The notes beneath the pieces were generated by a model, which saw nothing but the letters and a program-made list of their open reading frames with translations, ran no database searches and was not told the DNA's origin. DNA of 64,000 nucleotides from Xestospongia bergquistia (taxonomy: Eukaryota > Porifera > Demospongiae > Haplosclerida > Petrosiidae). Location: contig OZ014424.1 of the NCBI GenBank assembly GCA_963965975.1, forward strand, positions 4,030,001 through 4,094,000, written 5' to 3'. Numbering within the stretch: the first letter of the stretch is position 1; the number at the start of each line of letters is the position of its first letter. Of this stretch, positions 1-12,154 are shown piece by piece. Position numbers and translations under genes: made by a program.

Positions 1-104
1 TGTAGCTTTTGTAACACTTAATATATCAGTAGTCTCACAGAAGCAATACCTCCTTCTAGATGTATCTATTATCACTACAACTGTTGGTAAAGAAGGCTGT
101 TATG
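1..104 (+). CDS. Possible internal exon of a gene entering from the left edge
   Basis: Frame 2 is open from the window edge for 34 codons and runs into a canonical donor (tatg then gtgagt at 105). The peptide contains SQKQYLLLDVS and TTTVGKEGCYG. I do not recognise a family. No convincing following exon was found in the next few hundred bases, so the gene either ends in something I missed or this is chance. Only the open frame plus the good donor supports it. Confidence 0.3.
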
Positions 105-419
105 GTGAGTGAAATTTACTATAAATTGTAGAAAAGTGTATTATGTACTTATATTAGTTTTTCTTGAACAAATAGTCGTTCCATCTTGCCTTTCTTTTTC
201 GGAAAGGTCTTTCTGACTTTTCAAGCTTTGTCTTCTGTAGACAGCCTTTTATCTAAAGTAACTTGTTAGTACTTAAAGTTTGCTTTTTCTCTGTTTGGTT
301 TGGTAGCTGTAGATACTGTCGTTGTCGAGGTAGAACAAAATTGAAGTAAGATTCGCCCACGCAAGTGAGTGGCAAGAGTTAAAATTTCATGATTCTAATA
401 CACAACTCCTTTTGTGGTA
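105..419. other. Stretch without recognised feature
   Basis: AT-rich DNA with no open frame of note and no repeat I could match elsewhere. If the edge exon is real, this would be intron. Confidence 0.4.
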
Positions 420-1990
420 CAAGTTTACTCAGCTGCACAGAATGCATGGCATGCTTATGTCAACTCTGAGAATGTCCCTGGTGCCTAATTAGAATCTCCC
501 TCGTCATTAATCATTACTTGCTTAACTCTATAGAGGCTTGCCATGTATAATAGGCTAAGTATTCTGATAGTATAAAAGGTTTACATAATTAGACACATGA
601 CATGAAATGATGACTAGGAGGGACATTAATTCTCATGGTAATTGTAGTTTTGACAGATGTATGCCATGGAGGATAAGCTGAATATTCTGATACCATAAAA
701 GGTTTGCCAAACTCACAATTACTGTGAGAGAATGCTTAGTCATGACTTCATAATTATGTGCCTGTTGTCCTACTATACAAATACTTTTTGGATTACAGAG
801 CTTACTCAACATGAAATGCCTCTATCAAAACTATAATTACAATGAGGATGCCCCTAGCCATAACTTCATATGATATGTCTACTGTCTTATGTGCTTTTGT
901 CAAAACACTGTCTATCTATTGTTATAAGTCATTACTTCATAGTCATGTGCCTAGCTATACAAGTCCTTATATGGTATCAGATTACTCAGCTTATTCTGAA
1001 TGGCATACATCACAATTACTCTGAGAATGTCCTAGCCTTGTCATCACGTTAGTTAAGTCCTAACTATACATATGCTTTTAAGGTTTAAGAATACTCAACT
1101 TGCCACAACTACTATGAAAGTGTCCCTGGTCATTACTTTGTAGTAATTATAGTAATACTTTTCTCTGTCAAAACTACAATTACTATGAGAATCTATGTCC
1201 CTGGTTACTACTGCATAGTCATGTGTTTATTGTCTTACTATGAATATCCTTTTAAGGTAATAGAATACTCAGCTAACTATGCATGGGATGCCTCTGTCAA
1301 AACCTCAATTACTATGAGAATGTCCTGGTCATCGAAATCATAGTCATGTGTCTATTGTCTTACTATACAAATCTTTTGATGGTATCATTTCATGCCTGCC
1401 AAATGTAAACACAATTAATAGTTATAATTTCACATATGCCTGTTGTCTTACTATACAAATCCTTTCAGATTATTCAGCTTACTCTGCATGGCAGCCCTCT
1501 ATCATAACCATAATTACTGTGAGAATGTCCCTGGTAATAACTTCATAGTCATATGTCTACTGTTTTCCTATTCAAGTGCTTTTGTCAAAACAGTGTTTGT
1601 CTATTGTTATAAGTCATTACTTCATAGTCATGTGCCTAACTATACAAGTCCTTTTATGGTATCAGATTACTCAGCTTATTTTACATGCAACACATCTGTA
1701 AAATCTACAATTACTATGAGAATGTCTCTGGTCATCACTTCAGTTAAGTGCCTAACTATACATATCCTTTTAAGGTACCAAAAAACTCAATTTACCATTA
1801 TTATTATGAGAGTGTTCCTGGTCATAACTTCATAGTAACTTGTCTATTGCTTCTGTAGATATCCTTTTATGGTATGAGATTACTCAGTTTACTCTGTCAA
1901 AGACACAGTTATTATGAGAATGTCCCTGGTCATCACTACATAGTCATGTCTCTATTGTCTTAATATACAAGTTTTTTTATTACTCAGTTT
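420..1990 (+). repeat. Decayed tandem array, unit about 110-130 bases
   Basis: A sentence of motifs recurs about a dozen times: 'ttactatgagaatgtccctggtcat', 'cttcatagtcatgtg', 'ctattgtcttactatacaa', 'ttttatggtatcagattactcagc' and 'tctgtcaaaac' (each seen with variants). Examples of the GAGAATGTCC block lie near 468, 1022, 1316, 1521, 1718 and 1917. Units vary in length and carry many substitutions, so the array is old. Short open frames inside it are by-products of the repeat. Part of the array (about 530-710) is inverted; see the separate entry. Confidence 0.8.
530..712 (-). repeat. Inverted copy of the array unit
   Basis: Read on the minus strand, this stretch gives the same motif order as its neighbours: ggcaaaccttttatggtatc, then attcagcttat, catggcatacatctgtcaa, aactacaattaccatgagaa, and catcatttcatgtcatgtg. 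At least one unit and part of a second are flipped relative to the rest of the array. Confidence 0.7.
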
Positions 1991-2990
1991 CAAGTAAATA
2001 AAAATTTCTTAAGAATTTCTTAATTATAGGGATGACAGTAAAACACCTCAAATAAACCCAAAATAAAAATGGCAGTATGGTATGGACATCCATGCATAGT
2101 AACTATGATATGAAAGGCAAGAGCAAACAGTCTCGTAAGAAATCTAAAGGTAAAGATCTCTTTAGTTAGATACGAACTGAGTATTTTTTCAAGGAATGTA
2201 TTCACAACACAGTAAATATAGCTTTCTTATAAAATATTGTGCTCAGGTAATTCTGTGTGGTCACTATGTAGAGTGCTATTCATACTTTGGGCTTGTTTGA
2301 GATGTTTTTATTACTATCCCTAGATTTACTGATTTTTTTAGAAATTTTTAAAATTGTTTTTGTTATTGTTATTTGAATTATAAATTGATTAAAGTATGTT
2401 CACAATGAGTTTTCTTTATTATTACAGGTTGAGTGAATGCACTCAGGATATGCTACACAACAAAGTATTAGTATAATTTTATAATGACTAACAATAATAT
2501 ATTATGCATACATGAGAAAAAATGAGTTTTGTATATATGTATCTTGAATTCTTGATTGCCAGAAAAAGAAGACAAGTTACTAACAAAGAATGCAATTGGA
2601 CAGGTCTCATGATAGAATAGAATACTGGCACTATAAATTTCTGTGATAACCTCCATCCTTATCAATAATTGCAACTCATTAAAATATGTCAATTTTTGAT
2701 CAACAAAAATTAAGTTGACTTTTGGTCAAACATTACGTCAATATTTCACTGAATCAATGCAACCAATAATTTTTAAAGAAAGATCATACTATAAATCACT
2801 ACTTTCATTGTTAAAAACACTCAAAATAAGACATGTGAAAGCATACTTTTCTATATAAAATAATTTTTATTAGACTTCTACTTTTGCAGTTATTATGATG
2901 TGAAAGGAGAAGATAGAATATTGTGCCATCTTACAAAGGCACTACTACTACCTGTAGATAATAAGTATTTGTGCTTTTAAATTGTATGGA
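1991..2990. other. Intergenic DNA without recognised feature
   Basis: AT-rich, with only short open frames and no family resemblance on either strand. Nothing further can be supported. Confidence 0.5.
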
Positions 2991-3130
2991 GTGCATGTGT
3001 TGTCAGAACAACAATTCCTATGAAAATGTTCTAGTTATCCCTTCCTTCGCCTTCATAGTTATGTGTCTATTGTCTTTCTATAAAAGTTCTTTTGTGGTAT
3101 CAGTTTACTCAGCCTATAATAATTTTGTAC
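2991..3130 (+). repeat. Stray unit of the 420-1,990 repeat family
   Basis: Contains 'acaattcctatgaaaatgtt', then 'cttcatagttatgtgtctat', 'tgtctttctat' and 'gtggtatcagtttactcagc', in the same order as the array units about 1 kb upstream. It is a single dispersed copy. Confidence 0.65.
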
Positions 3131-4200
3131 CTTTGAGGATATGCCCATTTCAAAGTAATAATATATTGTAGTATGTGTCTTTTAACCAATATATTCAGAA
3201 ACTGCCAGTGCACATAATAAAAAACAATCATCCTATTCAATAGTTCACTATTGCTCTTTGTGGTATTATTTAAACAGAGATAATATCAGTAGAGCATATA
3301 AGACCCTCTACGTCCTGATATACTCCATGTCCTTAGTCTAGTCTGGACAAAAAACTGTCTATGTCCTAGAAGAGGAGATCTGTACAGTAGTGTATATTTG
3401 ATATTCATATTGTGGTTGCTTATTGTATAATTATTCATAGACTTATCCACATGTTGAGTTGAGTGTATATCTTCTCATTTATTTTTACTATTTTATCAAG
3501 ACTTATCCTCTTTTATTGAGCAATAAACCTTAATAATATAATACTAATTCATTTAGTGACTCAAACCATTATTTGTTTTATTTTGACTCTCACCATAAAA
3601 TTAGTGTATGTATGCCTTAAAATTATCATTACTATAAAATTAATTATATTATTCATAAGAATTATCAAATATTGTGACTTCAACTGATTCACTCAGTGAC
3701 CACACACAAAATGTGGTAGTCAAATGAGTTTTCATGTATAAGTGCTAAACAACTCATATTTTTTACTTTATTTTATGCTTTTCTGTTCATATGCAGTGTT
3801 CATATCTAATTCAATTATTTTTTTAAGATAAGTGAGGCAAATCATAAATTATGACAGGTTCTTGAGAAAAAATATTAGCTGGGTTCTTTTTCCTTTTCTT
3901 AATATGGCTGCAGAATAACCCACCAGTAATGAGAGCAGTCATTACAGCACTGGGAGAAATCCAGTGATAGATACAAACTAAAAAATAAAGCAATATTTCA
4001 TTTACTTTGTATCATATAACTTTGCAGCATGCAGTGACATTCCTAAAATTTTTGAAAGGTATTGGTTGTCCATAAACAACAACTATATTGTAGACTGTGT
4101 GAGTCATTTAAATTGGATATCATATTTGTACCTATCAATGTACATTTTATTGAACAAAAACTTAATAATAATTATACTTGAATAAGATTCCATTATACTC
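3131..4200. other. Intergenic DNA without recognised feature
   Basis: AT-rich sequence, no coding frame, no repeat match found by eye. Confidence 0.5.
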
Positions 4201-5082
4201 TTATGCCCTGATGATACAACAAAAAAACACAAGGAGTTGTTATAAAGAAAGTCATAAAAGGATTAATAATATATATCAGAAAGAATAAGCAGAGAATACA
4301 CATTAAAGCTAGAACACATGCTATTTATGACAATACAATTATATAAGGTTGGGTTAGTATACACAAGAGTACAAAGGTTACTTTGAAAGATCACAAATAG
4401 GTTGATTAAAATTTGTGTGGAGAGTCTGATATTAGGATTAAAATCAAAAGATGTGTTTCACTAATATATATTGGTTATGATATAAAGCAGTGTCTTATAT
4501 ATGATAATATAAGACAATGAGGCATACATGATAACAGAATGTAATGACAAGACAATACATAACGAGTTGTTCAATGTCCCGATTCATTAGCTGCCTGTAT
4601 TGATGTTCTGACTCAAAAACCATTTTATAATTTACACTCACAACAAAGTCTTTTATTATTATTTAAATCCACAAGGTTGAGCCAAGACAAATTGATCAGT
4701 GTTCAACTAGTATCCAAATTCACAAGTCACAAGCAGTATTTCATGTCTAGCATTAGATGTATTGTAGATAATTAAAAAGAGACAAAAGTAGTCAGTAATA
4801 TACATAGTATAACAAGGAGGAATATAATGTAATTACAAGACAATACACAGCTAGTTATTACTTATGAAATAATTACTTATATGTAAGTCATATCACTCTC
4901 TTCTTTGTAATCTAAGACAATTCATGTATGAAACAAAAATATATAAGAGAACAAAAGCAATACAGATATATTACTTTTTCAATAGTCCAATAAATCTGTG
5001 TTGAGATTTTGTCCATAATCTTCATTGATTACAGTAACACTGTATAAATCATATGCTAGTGATGTGGTGATCATTGTACCTG

Positions 5083-5801
5083 TATAGCAGATGTTTACTG
5101 ATGAATTAAATAGAACATAAACAATATTCCTAATTATAGTAACATCTGTATAACTGTGTCCAAAATATATGTAGATGTGTCTAGTTTGTTTTAATTCCAG
5201 TCTGTCAGTTGGACTATGTCTAGATCTCTACTGTTAACACATTATAGTTGACTGGTTGTTATCATAGCAGATGTTTACTGATAACTTAAATAGAACATAA
5301 ACAATATTCCTAATCATAGTAACATCTGTATAACTGTGTCCAAAATATATGTAGATGTGTCTAGTTTGTTTTAATTCCAGTCTGTCAGTTGGACTATGTC
5401 TAGATCTCTACTGTTAACACATTATAGTTGACTGGTTGTTATCATAGCAGATGTTTACTGATAACTTAAATAGAACATAAACAATATTCCTAATCATAGT
5501 AACATCTGTATAACTGTGTCCAAAATATATGTAGATGTGTCTAGTTTGTTTTAATTCCAGTCTGTCAGTTGGACTATGTCTAGATCTCTACTGTTAACAC
5601 ATTATAGTTGACTGGTTGTTATCATAGCAGATGTTTACTGATAACTTAAATAGAACATAAACAATATTCCTAATCATAGTAACATCTGTATAACTCTCTC
5701 CAAAATATATGTAGGTGTGTCTAGTTTATTTAATTCAAGTATGTCAGTTGGACTATGTCTAGATCTCTACTGTTAACACATTATATTTGACTGGTTGTTA
5801 C
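5083..5801 (+). repeat. 180-base tandem repeat, four copies
   Basis: Copies begin at 5083, 5263, 5443 and 5623. Copies 2 and 3 look essentially identical; copies 1 and 4 carry a few changes. Each unit runs from 'tagcagatgtttactgat' through 'ctagatctctactgttaaca' to 'gttgactggttgtta'. A diverged fifth copy lies at about 6,085-6,205. Unit B has a single good copy (about 15,673-15,855) and one diverged copy, so the array expanded in unit A after the duplication. It lies about 0.7-1.4 kb upstream of the putative TATA box of the beta-helix gene. Confidence 0.92.
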
Positions 5802-6440
5802 ATTACCTTTATTCCTGTATCTTAAAAATGTAATCATCACAATGAACACTTCCTTTCCTTAAATACAACATTTATCTTACACACTCTATTAGGATAGCTA
5901 TACAACAAATATTATATATATATATATGTCTTTATGTTCTTCGTATTGTCGGTCGATTTATGTATTTAACTTCATTACTATTGTGTGAGAGTTATATATT
6001 ATGTATATTACACTTTTTACTTTCTCACTGATAGTATGTTGATTATAGAAAAGATGTGGGATCCATTACTAAGTAAAATTGTTTAAATAGAACATGATAA
6101 TATTCCTAATCACAGTAACATCTGTATAAGTCCTAAATATATGTGTTTTTATTCTAATATGTCAGTTTGACTATATCTCTACATGTTTACCTGATAAGTC
6201 AGTACATAGCTATAGTTTATGGATCACTTAGTGAATTTATAGTTACTACAACAAATATTATAGACTATACACTAGTTTATATTACATATAAAATATTAGA
6301 CTTTATTTGAAATAATCCTATGTATATATATGTCTTTACATATTGTTTAGATAAAATGACAAATAAACTGATAGTGTTGTTCTTAAAATTAATTAACATA
6401 TTTTGTCATGAATATGTTTAAATCAGTTATATAGTCTTTA

Positions 6441-6448
6441 TATAAATA
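6441..6448 (+). promoter_or_regulatory. Candidate TATA box of the unit A beta-helix gene
   Basis: TATAAATA lies upstream of a leader segment that is conserved with unit B and holds a likely 5'-UTR donor ('gatttgtgagtgac' at about 6,523). A likely acceptor (ttccttatag) ends at 7,074, 16 bases before the ATG. The transcript would thus start near 6,470 and splice a ~540-base leader intron. The matching place in unit B reads 'ttatatcaaaaa', a broken TATA. This is inferred from sequence only. Confidence 0.35.
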
Positions 6449-7090
6449 TTTTCTAAGAGGCACAGTAGTTGCGTGCAGATGGAACGTTCATATTCACTGT
6501 CTATAAAAGATCAAGTAGTGGAGATTTGTGAGTGACTTTATTAATATAGCCATTAGGTTCCATTTAAATAATCAATATATAATCATATTCTGTAATGAAG
6601 AGTAATATATGTGACCTAATTTGCGAAATGGAACCACTTCTGAATAAAAATTTAATAATCAGTATAGACAAAACAAGTGATGTTTTCAATATTTAACGAA
6701 TTCAAATTAAATCAAACAAGAAGATAATAGTAATAATCATTTTGAAGCGTCTATTAAGTTAAAATTATTTCTAGCTTAGCGTGTAGAGACGTTTGTGCTC
6801 TTGGGACAAGTTGAATACGATAATACGCTGAGTGCATAACACGAACGCGTCTAAAGATATAGATCACGGCAATGAAGCGTCGCGAATACTTCAAAATCGT
6901 ATGAAAAAGTCAAAATGATAGAAATGACTCAAGTAGTCCCTTTTTAAATATCCAGTCACATATTATATATATATATGTATGTTGTATTTTGCAAACACTA
7001 TACTTTTAGATGCAGTTGATACATATATATAGGTTTTAGATCAAAATTAATTAATAAGTCATTGTTCCTTATAGGAATTGTCATAAAACA

Positions 7091-10000
7091 ATGGCATCAT
7101 TTCATAATATGATATTGGTTATACTTGTTATTGCTCTTTTAAACTTTATTAAACCACTTTCTACTCATATTGTCCAAATTAATACAAGTAATCAACTTTG
7201 GTTCTGGTTATGTAGTGATAATATACCACTGAAAAATAACTTGACACTTCATTTGACACAAAGTAACTACATACTTCATAACATGACCTTCTGTCTTATT
7301 GAAAATGTTAGTAATCTTACATTAAAAGGAGTGGGATCTTATGGGAAATCATCAATTAAATGTCAATTACAAGATGACTCAACTACTGGTTTTGGCTTTG
7401 TCAATATATCCAGTGTTACTTTAGAAAACTTAGAGTTTACTGGATGTGGAGCAACAATAACAGAGTCAGCTGTGGCATTCTTTAACGATACACACCCACA
7501 TTTAGGGTATAAGCAGAAAGCATTACTGGTATTTAACCATTGTCACAATATAACAATACAACATGTTGACATCACCAATTATATTGGATATGCTATCTTT
7601 ATGTTAAATCCTCTTAACTCATCATTAATGAATCATGTTATAGTCACAGCAGGAAAACCTGGTGCTAGTGACTGTACTAATTTTGATATGTTTACTTGTG
7701 CTGGTAGTGGTATATTTGTAATGTTTAAAGACACTCAACAAACCTCTCCTGATATGGAACCTGTTAATGTTATATTGTCACATTTTAATGTTCGAATCAA
7801 CTTCAACTTTATACCAAATGTACCTCCCTTGACTCTTATAGGACATGACATATGTAGTCTTCCTGTGGTTGGTGCTGGTTGTCTAACAGTACTGTTTAAT
7901 CAGTCATTTCTGGCTAGATTTTCAAGTCAAAGTGGTAATTGCTCAGATAATGGTGGAACAGTAACAGGAAATATATTAGTGATATTTTATAATGGTATGG
8001 TCAACTCTCAACTGTCATTGACAGATGCTCAAATATCTGGTGTACAGCCTTTTCCTTCAACTAATCAAATTGGTGGTGCATGTCTTACTATTATCTCAAT
8101 TTTGTGTCAAACATGTCCTTTTATCAGTACTAAAGAATTACCTGTTTGGATACCAATTTCTTTAAACAATGTCCATATAGTTCATTGTGGTTCTGGATCC
8201 GGAACTAATAAAGCAATTGAGTTAAATCATGTCAAATATGGAGGAGGAGTTTATCTAAATATTTTTGAATTTTGTGGAGCTAGATCAATTGTCTTGCTAC
8301 TTAAGAAAGTTTTATTTATAAGAAATTATGCTTACAAATCTGGATCTTGTCTTTACGCTTTTGTAACAAACTCTGTCTTAAGAGACAGCAATATATCTAT
8401 AACAATAGAAGATGTAGGAATAGGATTAAATCTTAAAGGTCCTACTAGTTATACACTCTATTCTACAGTTGCAACTTTAACATTAATTAATTGGAACAAT
8501 GTTACATTTAGAGGTAACAGCTATTTTACTGAAAACGACTCCCCAACAATTGCAGCATATAACAGTAATATACACATGACAGGACAACTATTGTTTAGAA
8601 AGAATACAGGTACAATGGGAGCTGCCATGCAATTATTTTCTTCATTCCTTATTCTACATGAACCACTGATTGCTACATTCCATGACAATGGTGCTTTATT
8701 ATATGGTGGAGCTATATATGGTGATAATGTAGTGATCCCTGGTCATCATAGATGTGTAATACAAATTAATACTAACAAAACAGATCTACACAATATAGAT
8801 ATTACATTGAAATTTATAGGGAACATAGCAGGACTTGCAGGAAACAACATTTATGCTACTCCTCTCTACAACTGTTCCTTTCTTTATCCCCAGCATGATT
8901 CATTTGAATTAGTCCACTTTGACTGGAAATCAATTGCACATTTTGATACACCAAACACTCTCAACAATGGACTGAAACCAATATCTTCTCAACCAGTCAA
9001 AATATGCTCTTGTTATCATAACCACAATGCATATAAAGTGGTCAAACACTGCTCCCATTCGTATGCTATTCCTAATGTCATTAACACTTATGCTGGTAAG
9101 ACAGTAACTATGTCATTGTGTGCTGTTGATGATTCTGATACCATTGTTTACTCTCCTGCTGTTCTTTCTATCACAAATGATCATCATAAATTGTCAGAAA
9201 ATGGTTTGTATTTAAAACAAGGACAAACACTTGTACCTTTGTCAGGAAGTAACTGTACTCAAATACATTACAATGTCCTTAGTAAACTAGATGAACTCAA
9301 ACATGGAAGGCTTAACATTGCAACACCAGGTAGTCCACCATCTTGGTCAGCTGAACTTTATGTACATCCTTGCCCAATGGGATTTATGCTAAAAGGAGAT
9401 GAGTGTATATGTGATAGTTTCATTGTTGACATGTCACCCTCTACAAAATGTAATATTACTACAACAACTATTACAATATATTCTGGTCAATGGTTGGGTC
9501 ATATATCTTCTGGCAATAAAAGTAAATTGGGATTTGCCTCTGTTTGTCCTTTTGGTAACTGTAAAATTGACACTTTACTATTTAATGTGACAGATCCCTT
9601 CTCTATTTGTGAGTCCAACAAAATGGGCACTCTCTGTTCACAATGTCAACACAATATGAGTGTTGTATTTGGTAGTACAGAATGTAGACCATGCTCTGAT
9701 ATGTGGTTAATTACAATAGTGGGATATGCTTTATTTGGTTTCTTACTGGTTGTAGTAATGCTTGCATTACCTCTGACTATATCAGAAGGACCATTAGCTG
9801 GTATCATAATAGCTATGAATATCACTTCTGTTTCAACTATTGACTATTTGGATAGTAACAATTGGTTTGTGTACACTGCTAGAGTCTTTGTTTCCTTCAT
9901 GAACCTTAATCTAGGTTTTCCAATGTGTTTGTACAATGGAATGACACCAACTGTTAAAACTGTTATACAATTTGTTTATCCAGTGTACTTGTGGATTTTG

Positions 10001-10822
10001 ATAATTGGATTCATCATATTCAGTCATTACTCAACTAGAATCTCAAACAGAACAGCAAGTTATTCTGTTCAAGTCCTGGCTAGTCTCATCCACCTCTCCT
10101 TCTCCAAAGTTCTCATCACTTGTATAGACATCATAGCTTATGTTCCTATTCATACAACACAAGAAGGAACAATTGTACTGTGGTATGGTGATGGTAATGT
10201 TGAATATCTCTCCAGTCCTCAACATATTGTTTTGTTTACTGTAGCTGTGATAAGTTTGTTGTTGTATATAGTACCTTATATATTGTTTGTTACTTTGGGT
10301 AGATATTGTATGAGATGGAGATGTGTAAATAAGTACTTGCGTCCATTTCTAGAGGCTTTTCAAGGTCCCTACAAACAAGAACAAGGTTACTGGTATGGAG
10401 TGAGGATGATAGCTGTTGTATATGTCTATTTGATGTGGGCAGTTTTTAGAGGATATAATTTAAACCTAATGTTGTTCATGCAAGTAACACTAGTTATTGT
10501 ATTGTGCATTATCCAGGCATCTCTTAAACCATTTCGTAGTTTCTGGCTAAACCTTGTTGATACATTTTGTATGGTATTGTCCATATGTCAAATTCAGTCA
10601 GCTCTTGTGTTTGGTGGTAGATATCACTGGTTGTCTTTTGTGATAGCTTCATTTAACTGCATAATTCTTATTTTATTGATGGTTGTGATTGAATGTAAAT
10701 GTTGGCAGAAATTAAAATGCAAGTTGAGAAGAGAAAGAAGCCATGATCTTGGTGATATGATTATCCCAACAGATGAAGAGGATGATGAGATGAGACAAGC
10801 TCTTTTATTACTTGCTGATTAA
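7091..10822 (+). CDS. Secreted/membrane beta-helix protein with multi-pass TM domain
   Basis: Single-exon gene of 1,243 codons; the ATG sits 16 bases after a probable 5'-UTR acceptor. Residues 1-25 are a signal peptide (MILVILVIALLNFI core). Residues ~30-640 are rich in N, I, V and Gly-Gly turns (YGGGVYLN, LLYGGAIYGDN, TGQLLFRKN), the look of a right-handed parallel beta-helix, with many N-glycosylation sequons. Residues ~640-870 are a Cys-rich stalk with CPMGF, GDECIC, GTLCSQC and ECRPCSD. From ~872 to ~1,210 come about eight or nine hydrophobic spans separated by short loops. An acidic/basic cytoplasmic tail ends the protein. It probably sits in the plasma membrane with the helix outside. 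I know no assigned function; adhesion, sensing or channel roles are all possible. Unit B holds a broken paralogue about 85-90% identical by eye. Confidence 0.85.
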   Translation: MASFHNMILVILVIALLNFIKPLSTHIVQINTSNQLWFWLCSDNIPLKNNLTLHLTQSNYILHNMTFCLIENVSNLTLKGVGSYGKSSIKCQLQDDSTTGFGFVNISSVTLENLEFTGCGATITESAVAFFNDTHPHLGYKQKALLVFNHCHNITIQHVDITNYIGYAIFMLNPLNSSLMNHVIVTAGKPGASDCTNFDMFTCAGSGIFVMFKDTQQTSPDMEPVNVILSHFNVRINFNFIPNVPPLTLIGHDICSLPVVGAGCLTVLFNQSFLARFSSQSGNCSDNGGTVTGNILVIFYNGMVNSQLSLTDAQISGVQPFPSTNQIGGACLTIISILCQTCPFISTKELPVWIPISLNNVHIVHCGSGSGTNKAIELNHVKYGGGVYLNIFEFCGARSIVLLLKKVLFIRNYAYKSGSCLYAFVTNSVLRDSNISITIEDVGIGLNLKGPTSYTLYSTVATLTLINWNNVTFRGNSYFTENDSPTIAAYNSNIHMTGQLLFRKNTGTMGAAMQLFSSFLILHEPLIATFHDNGALLYGGAIYGDNVVIPGHHRCVIQINTNKTDLHNIDITLKFIGNIAGLAGNNIYATPLYNCSFLYPQHDSFELVHFDWKSIAHFDTPNTLNNGLKPISSQPVKICSCYHNHNAYKVVKHCSHSYAIPNVINTYAGKTVTMSLCAVDDSDTIVYSPAVLSITNDHHKLSENGLYLKQGQTLVPLSGSNCTQIHYNVLSKLDELKHGRLNIATPGSPPSWSAELYVHPCPMGFMLKGDECICDSFIVDMSPSTKCNITTTTITIYSGQWLGHISSGNKSKLGFASVCPFGNCKIDTLLFNVTDPFSICESNKMGTLCSQCQHNMSVVFGSTECRPCSDMWLITIVGYALFGFLLVVVMLALPLTISEGPLAGIIIAMNITSVSTIDYLDSNNWFVYTARVFVSFMNLNLGFPMCLYNGMTPTVKTVIQFVYPVYLWILIIGFIIFSHYSTRISNRTASYSVQVLASLIHLSFSKVLITCIDIIAYVPIHTTQEGTIVLWYGDGNVEYLSSPQHIVLFTVAVISLLLYIVPYILFVTLGRYCMRWRCVNKYLRPFLEAFQGPYKQEQGYWYGVRMIAVVYVYLMWAVFRGYNLNLMLFMQVTLVIVLCIIQASLKPFRSFWLNLVDTFCMVLSICQIQSALVFGGRYHWLSFVIASFNCIILILLMVVIECKCWQKLKCKLRRERSHDLGDMIIPTDEEDDEMRQALLLLAD

Positions 10823-12150
10823 ATTTAGTCATATCCTCAGTTATATGTATTAGAAAGTTTGTATGTAAATTTGTAGTTTAGATATAATAATGATTTGTTT
10901 GTAAAATTTATAAAACAAATTCATGAGTGATGAGTGTACTGTTGTATTCTACTACACAACACATGTACATTGAACAGGTTCTTTAACATGCTGCTATAAT
11001 TGTGATTTGATTGTTTTATACAGTTACACAACCTCTACAATACAATTAAATAATTGTAATAATGATAATTTGTTAATTGACTAGTCATAAGGAAGCTTAG
11101 TCACCTTATATGTATTACCATTGTGGTAATAACTTATAATAAATTATTGACTATATATTTGATTATGCTTTTTAGTTGAGATAGGATGACAATTAACAAT
11201 ATTAATGAATCTTCTTTTTACTATAAAAGCAGTATTTCATTATAGTCTTATTTGCATGATTTATTACCTTTACAATATTGACACTAACATTTCTGTGACA
11301 AGTATTTTGTTATTATATCCTGATGACGAAGGCTGCAAAGAAACTTTCTTCTTCTCAATTAACTAAAGAACAGAAAAGGATTATATTATAAACTACAACA
11401 AGGTAAATTATTTCAAGTCTGATCCCAAAACAAAAAGTATCTGTGGTTGTGTTAGGGTCTGGAATCAAGTGGCTAGTTGATTGTAGAAACCACATGACAC
11501 CAAGTAGGCTGATTTAAGTCCTCTTCTGTCTTGGTAATCCAGTTACTGATGCACCAAGATATTATAGATCTGTTTAATGCTTGTAAGTATCTACAGGTAG
11601 TTGTAATCTTCTACATTCATGATGGAGTCTTTGTGATGCCATCTCATTGAGCCATTAAATTAGTCCTTGTTAAGATAAGAAGAACAATACTTAGTTCAGT
11701 AAAATTTCTTACTTAAACTTGACAACTTCTCAACAGCCATTCCTGTAACTACTAACTCTGAGAGTACTCAGTTTATATATCATGTACCATAGTTGTTATA
11801 GACCAACCATACAGTGTTTTTAATGTAGTTACTGACTAACATCAATATGGCAAGTAAGTACCATGCATCTGTAAATGATGTACATATACACACTATATTA
11901 AGTTGAGACTACCCTGTTCCTATTTTGTACCATGCAACAACTAAAATCCATTAGCCAATCATATTCTACAAAGAAGTCTTTATTTCAAGTACATTAACAG
12001 TAATATATAAAATACATGTATTTCAAAATAACAGTGCATGCAAACAAAATAACACGAAAGTCATTGATCATTAGTACCGCATATTGACATTTTGATTTAT
12101 TACACATTATAATGTATAATTATTCAACTAATATATTGCTATTATTCTAT
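10823..12150. other. 3' flank of the beta-helix gene and spacer
   Basis: The first ~110 bases match the 3' flank of the unit B copy. Around 11,490-11,680 and 11,820-12,150 there are further stretches homologous to 20,600-20,760 and 21,990-22,310. No open frame in this spacer looks coding. Confidence 0.55.
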
Positions 12151-12154
12151 TTTT

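Noticed and set aside
842-1835. Several 60-130 codon plus-strand frames
   Set aside because: They follow the tandem repeat units, overlap each other in different frames and lack codon bias or splice context; they are repeat artefacts.
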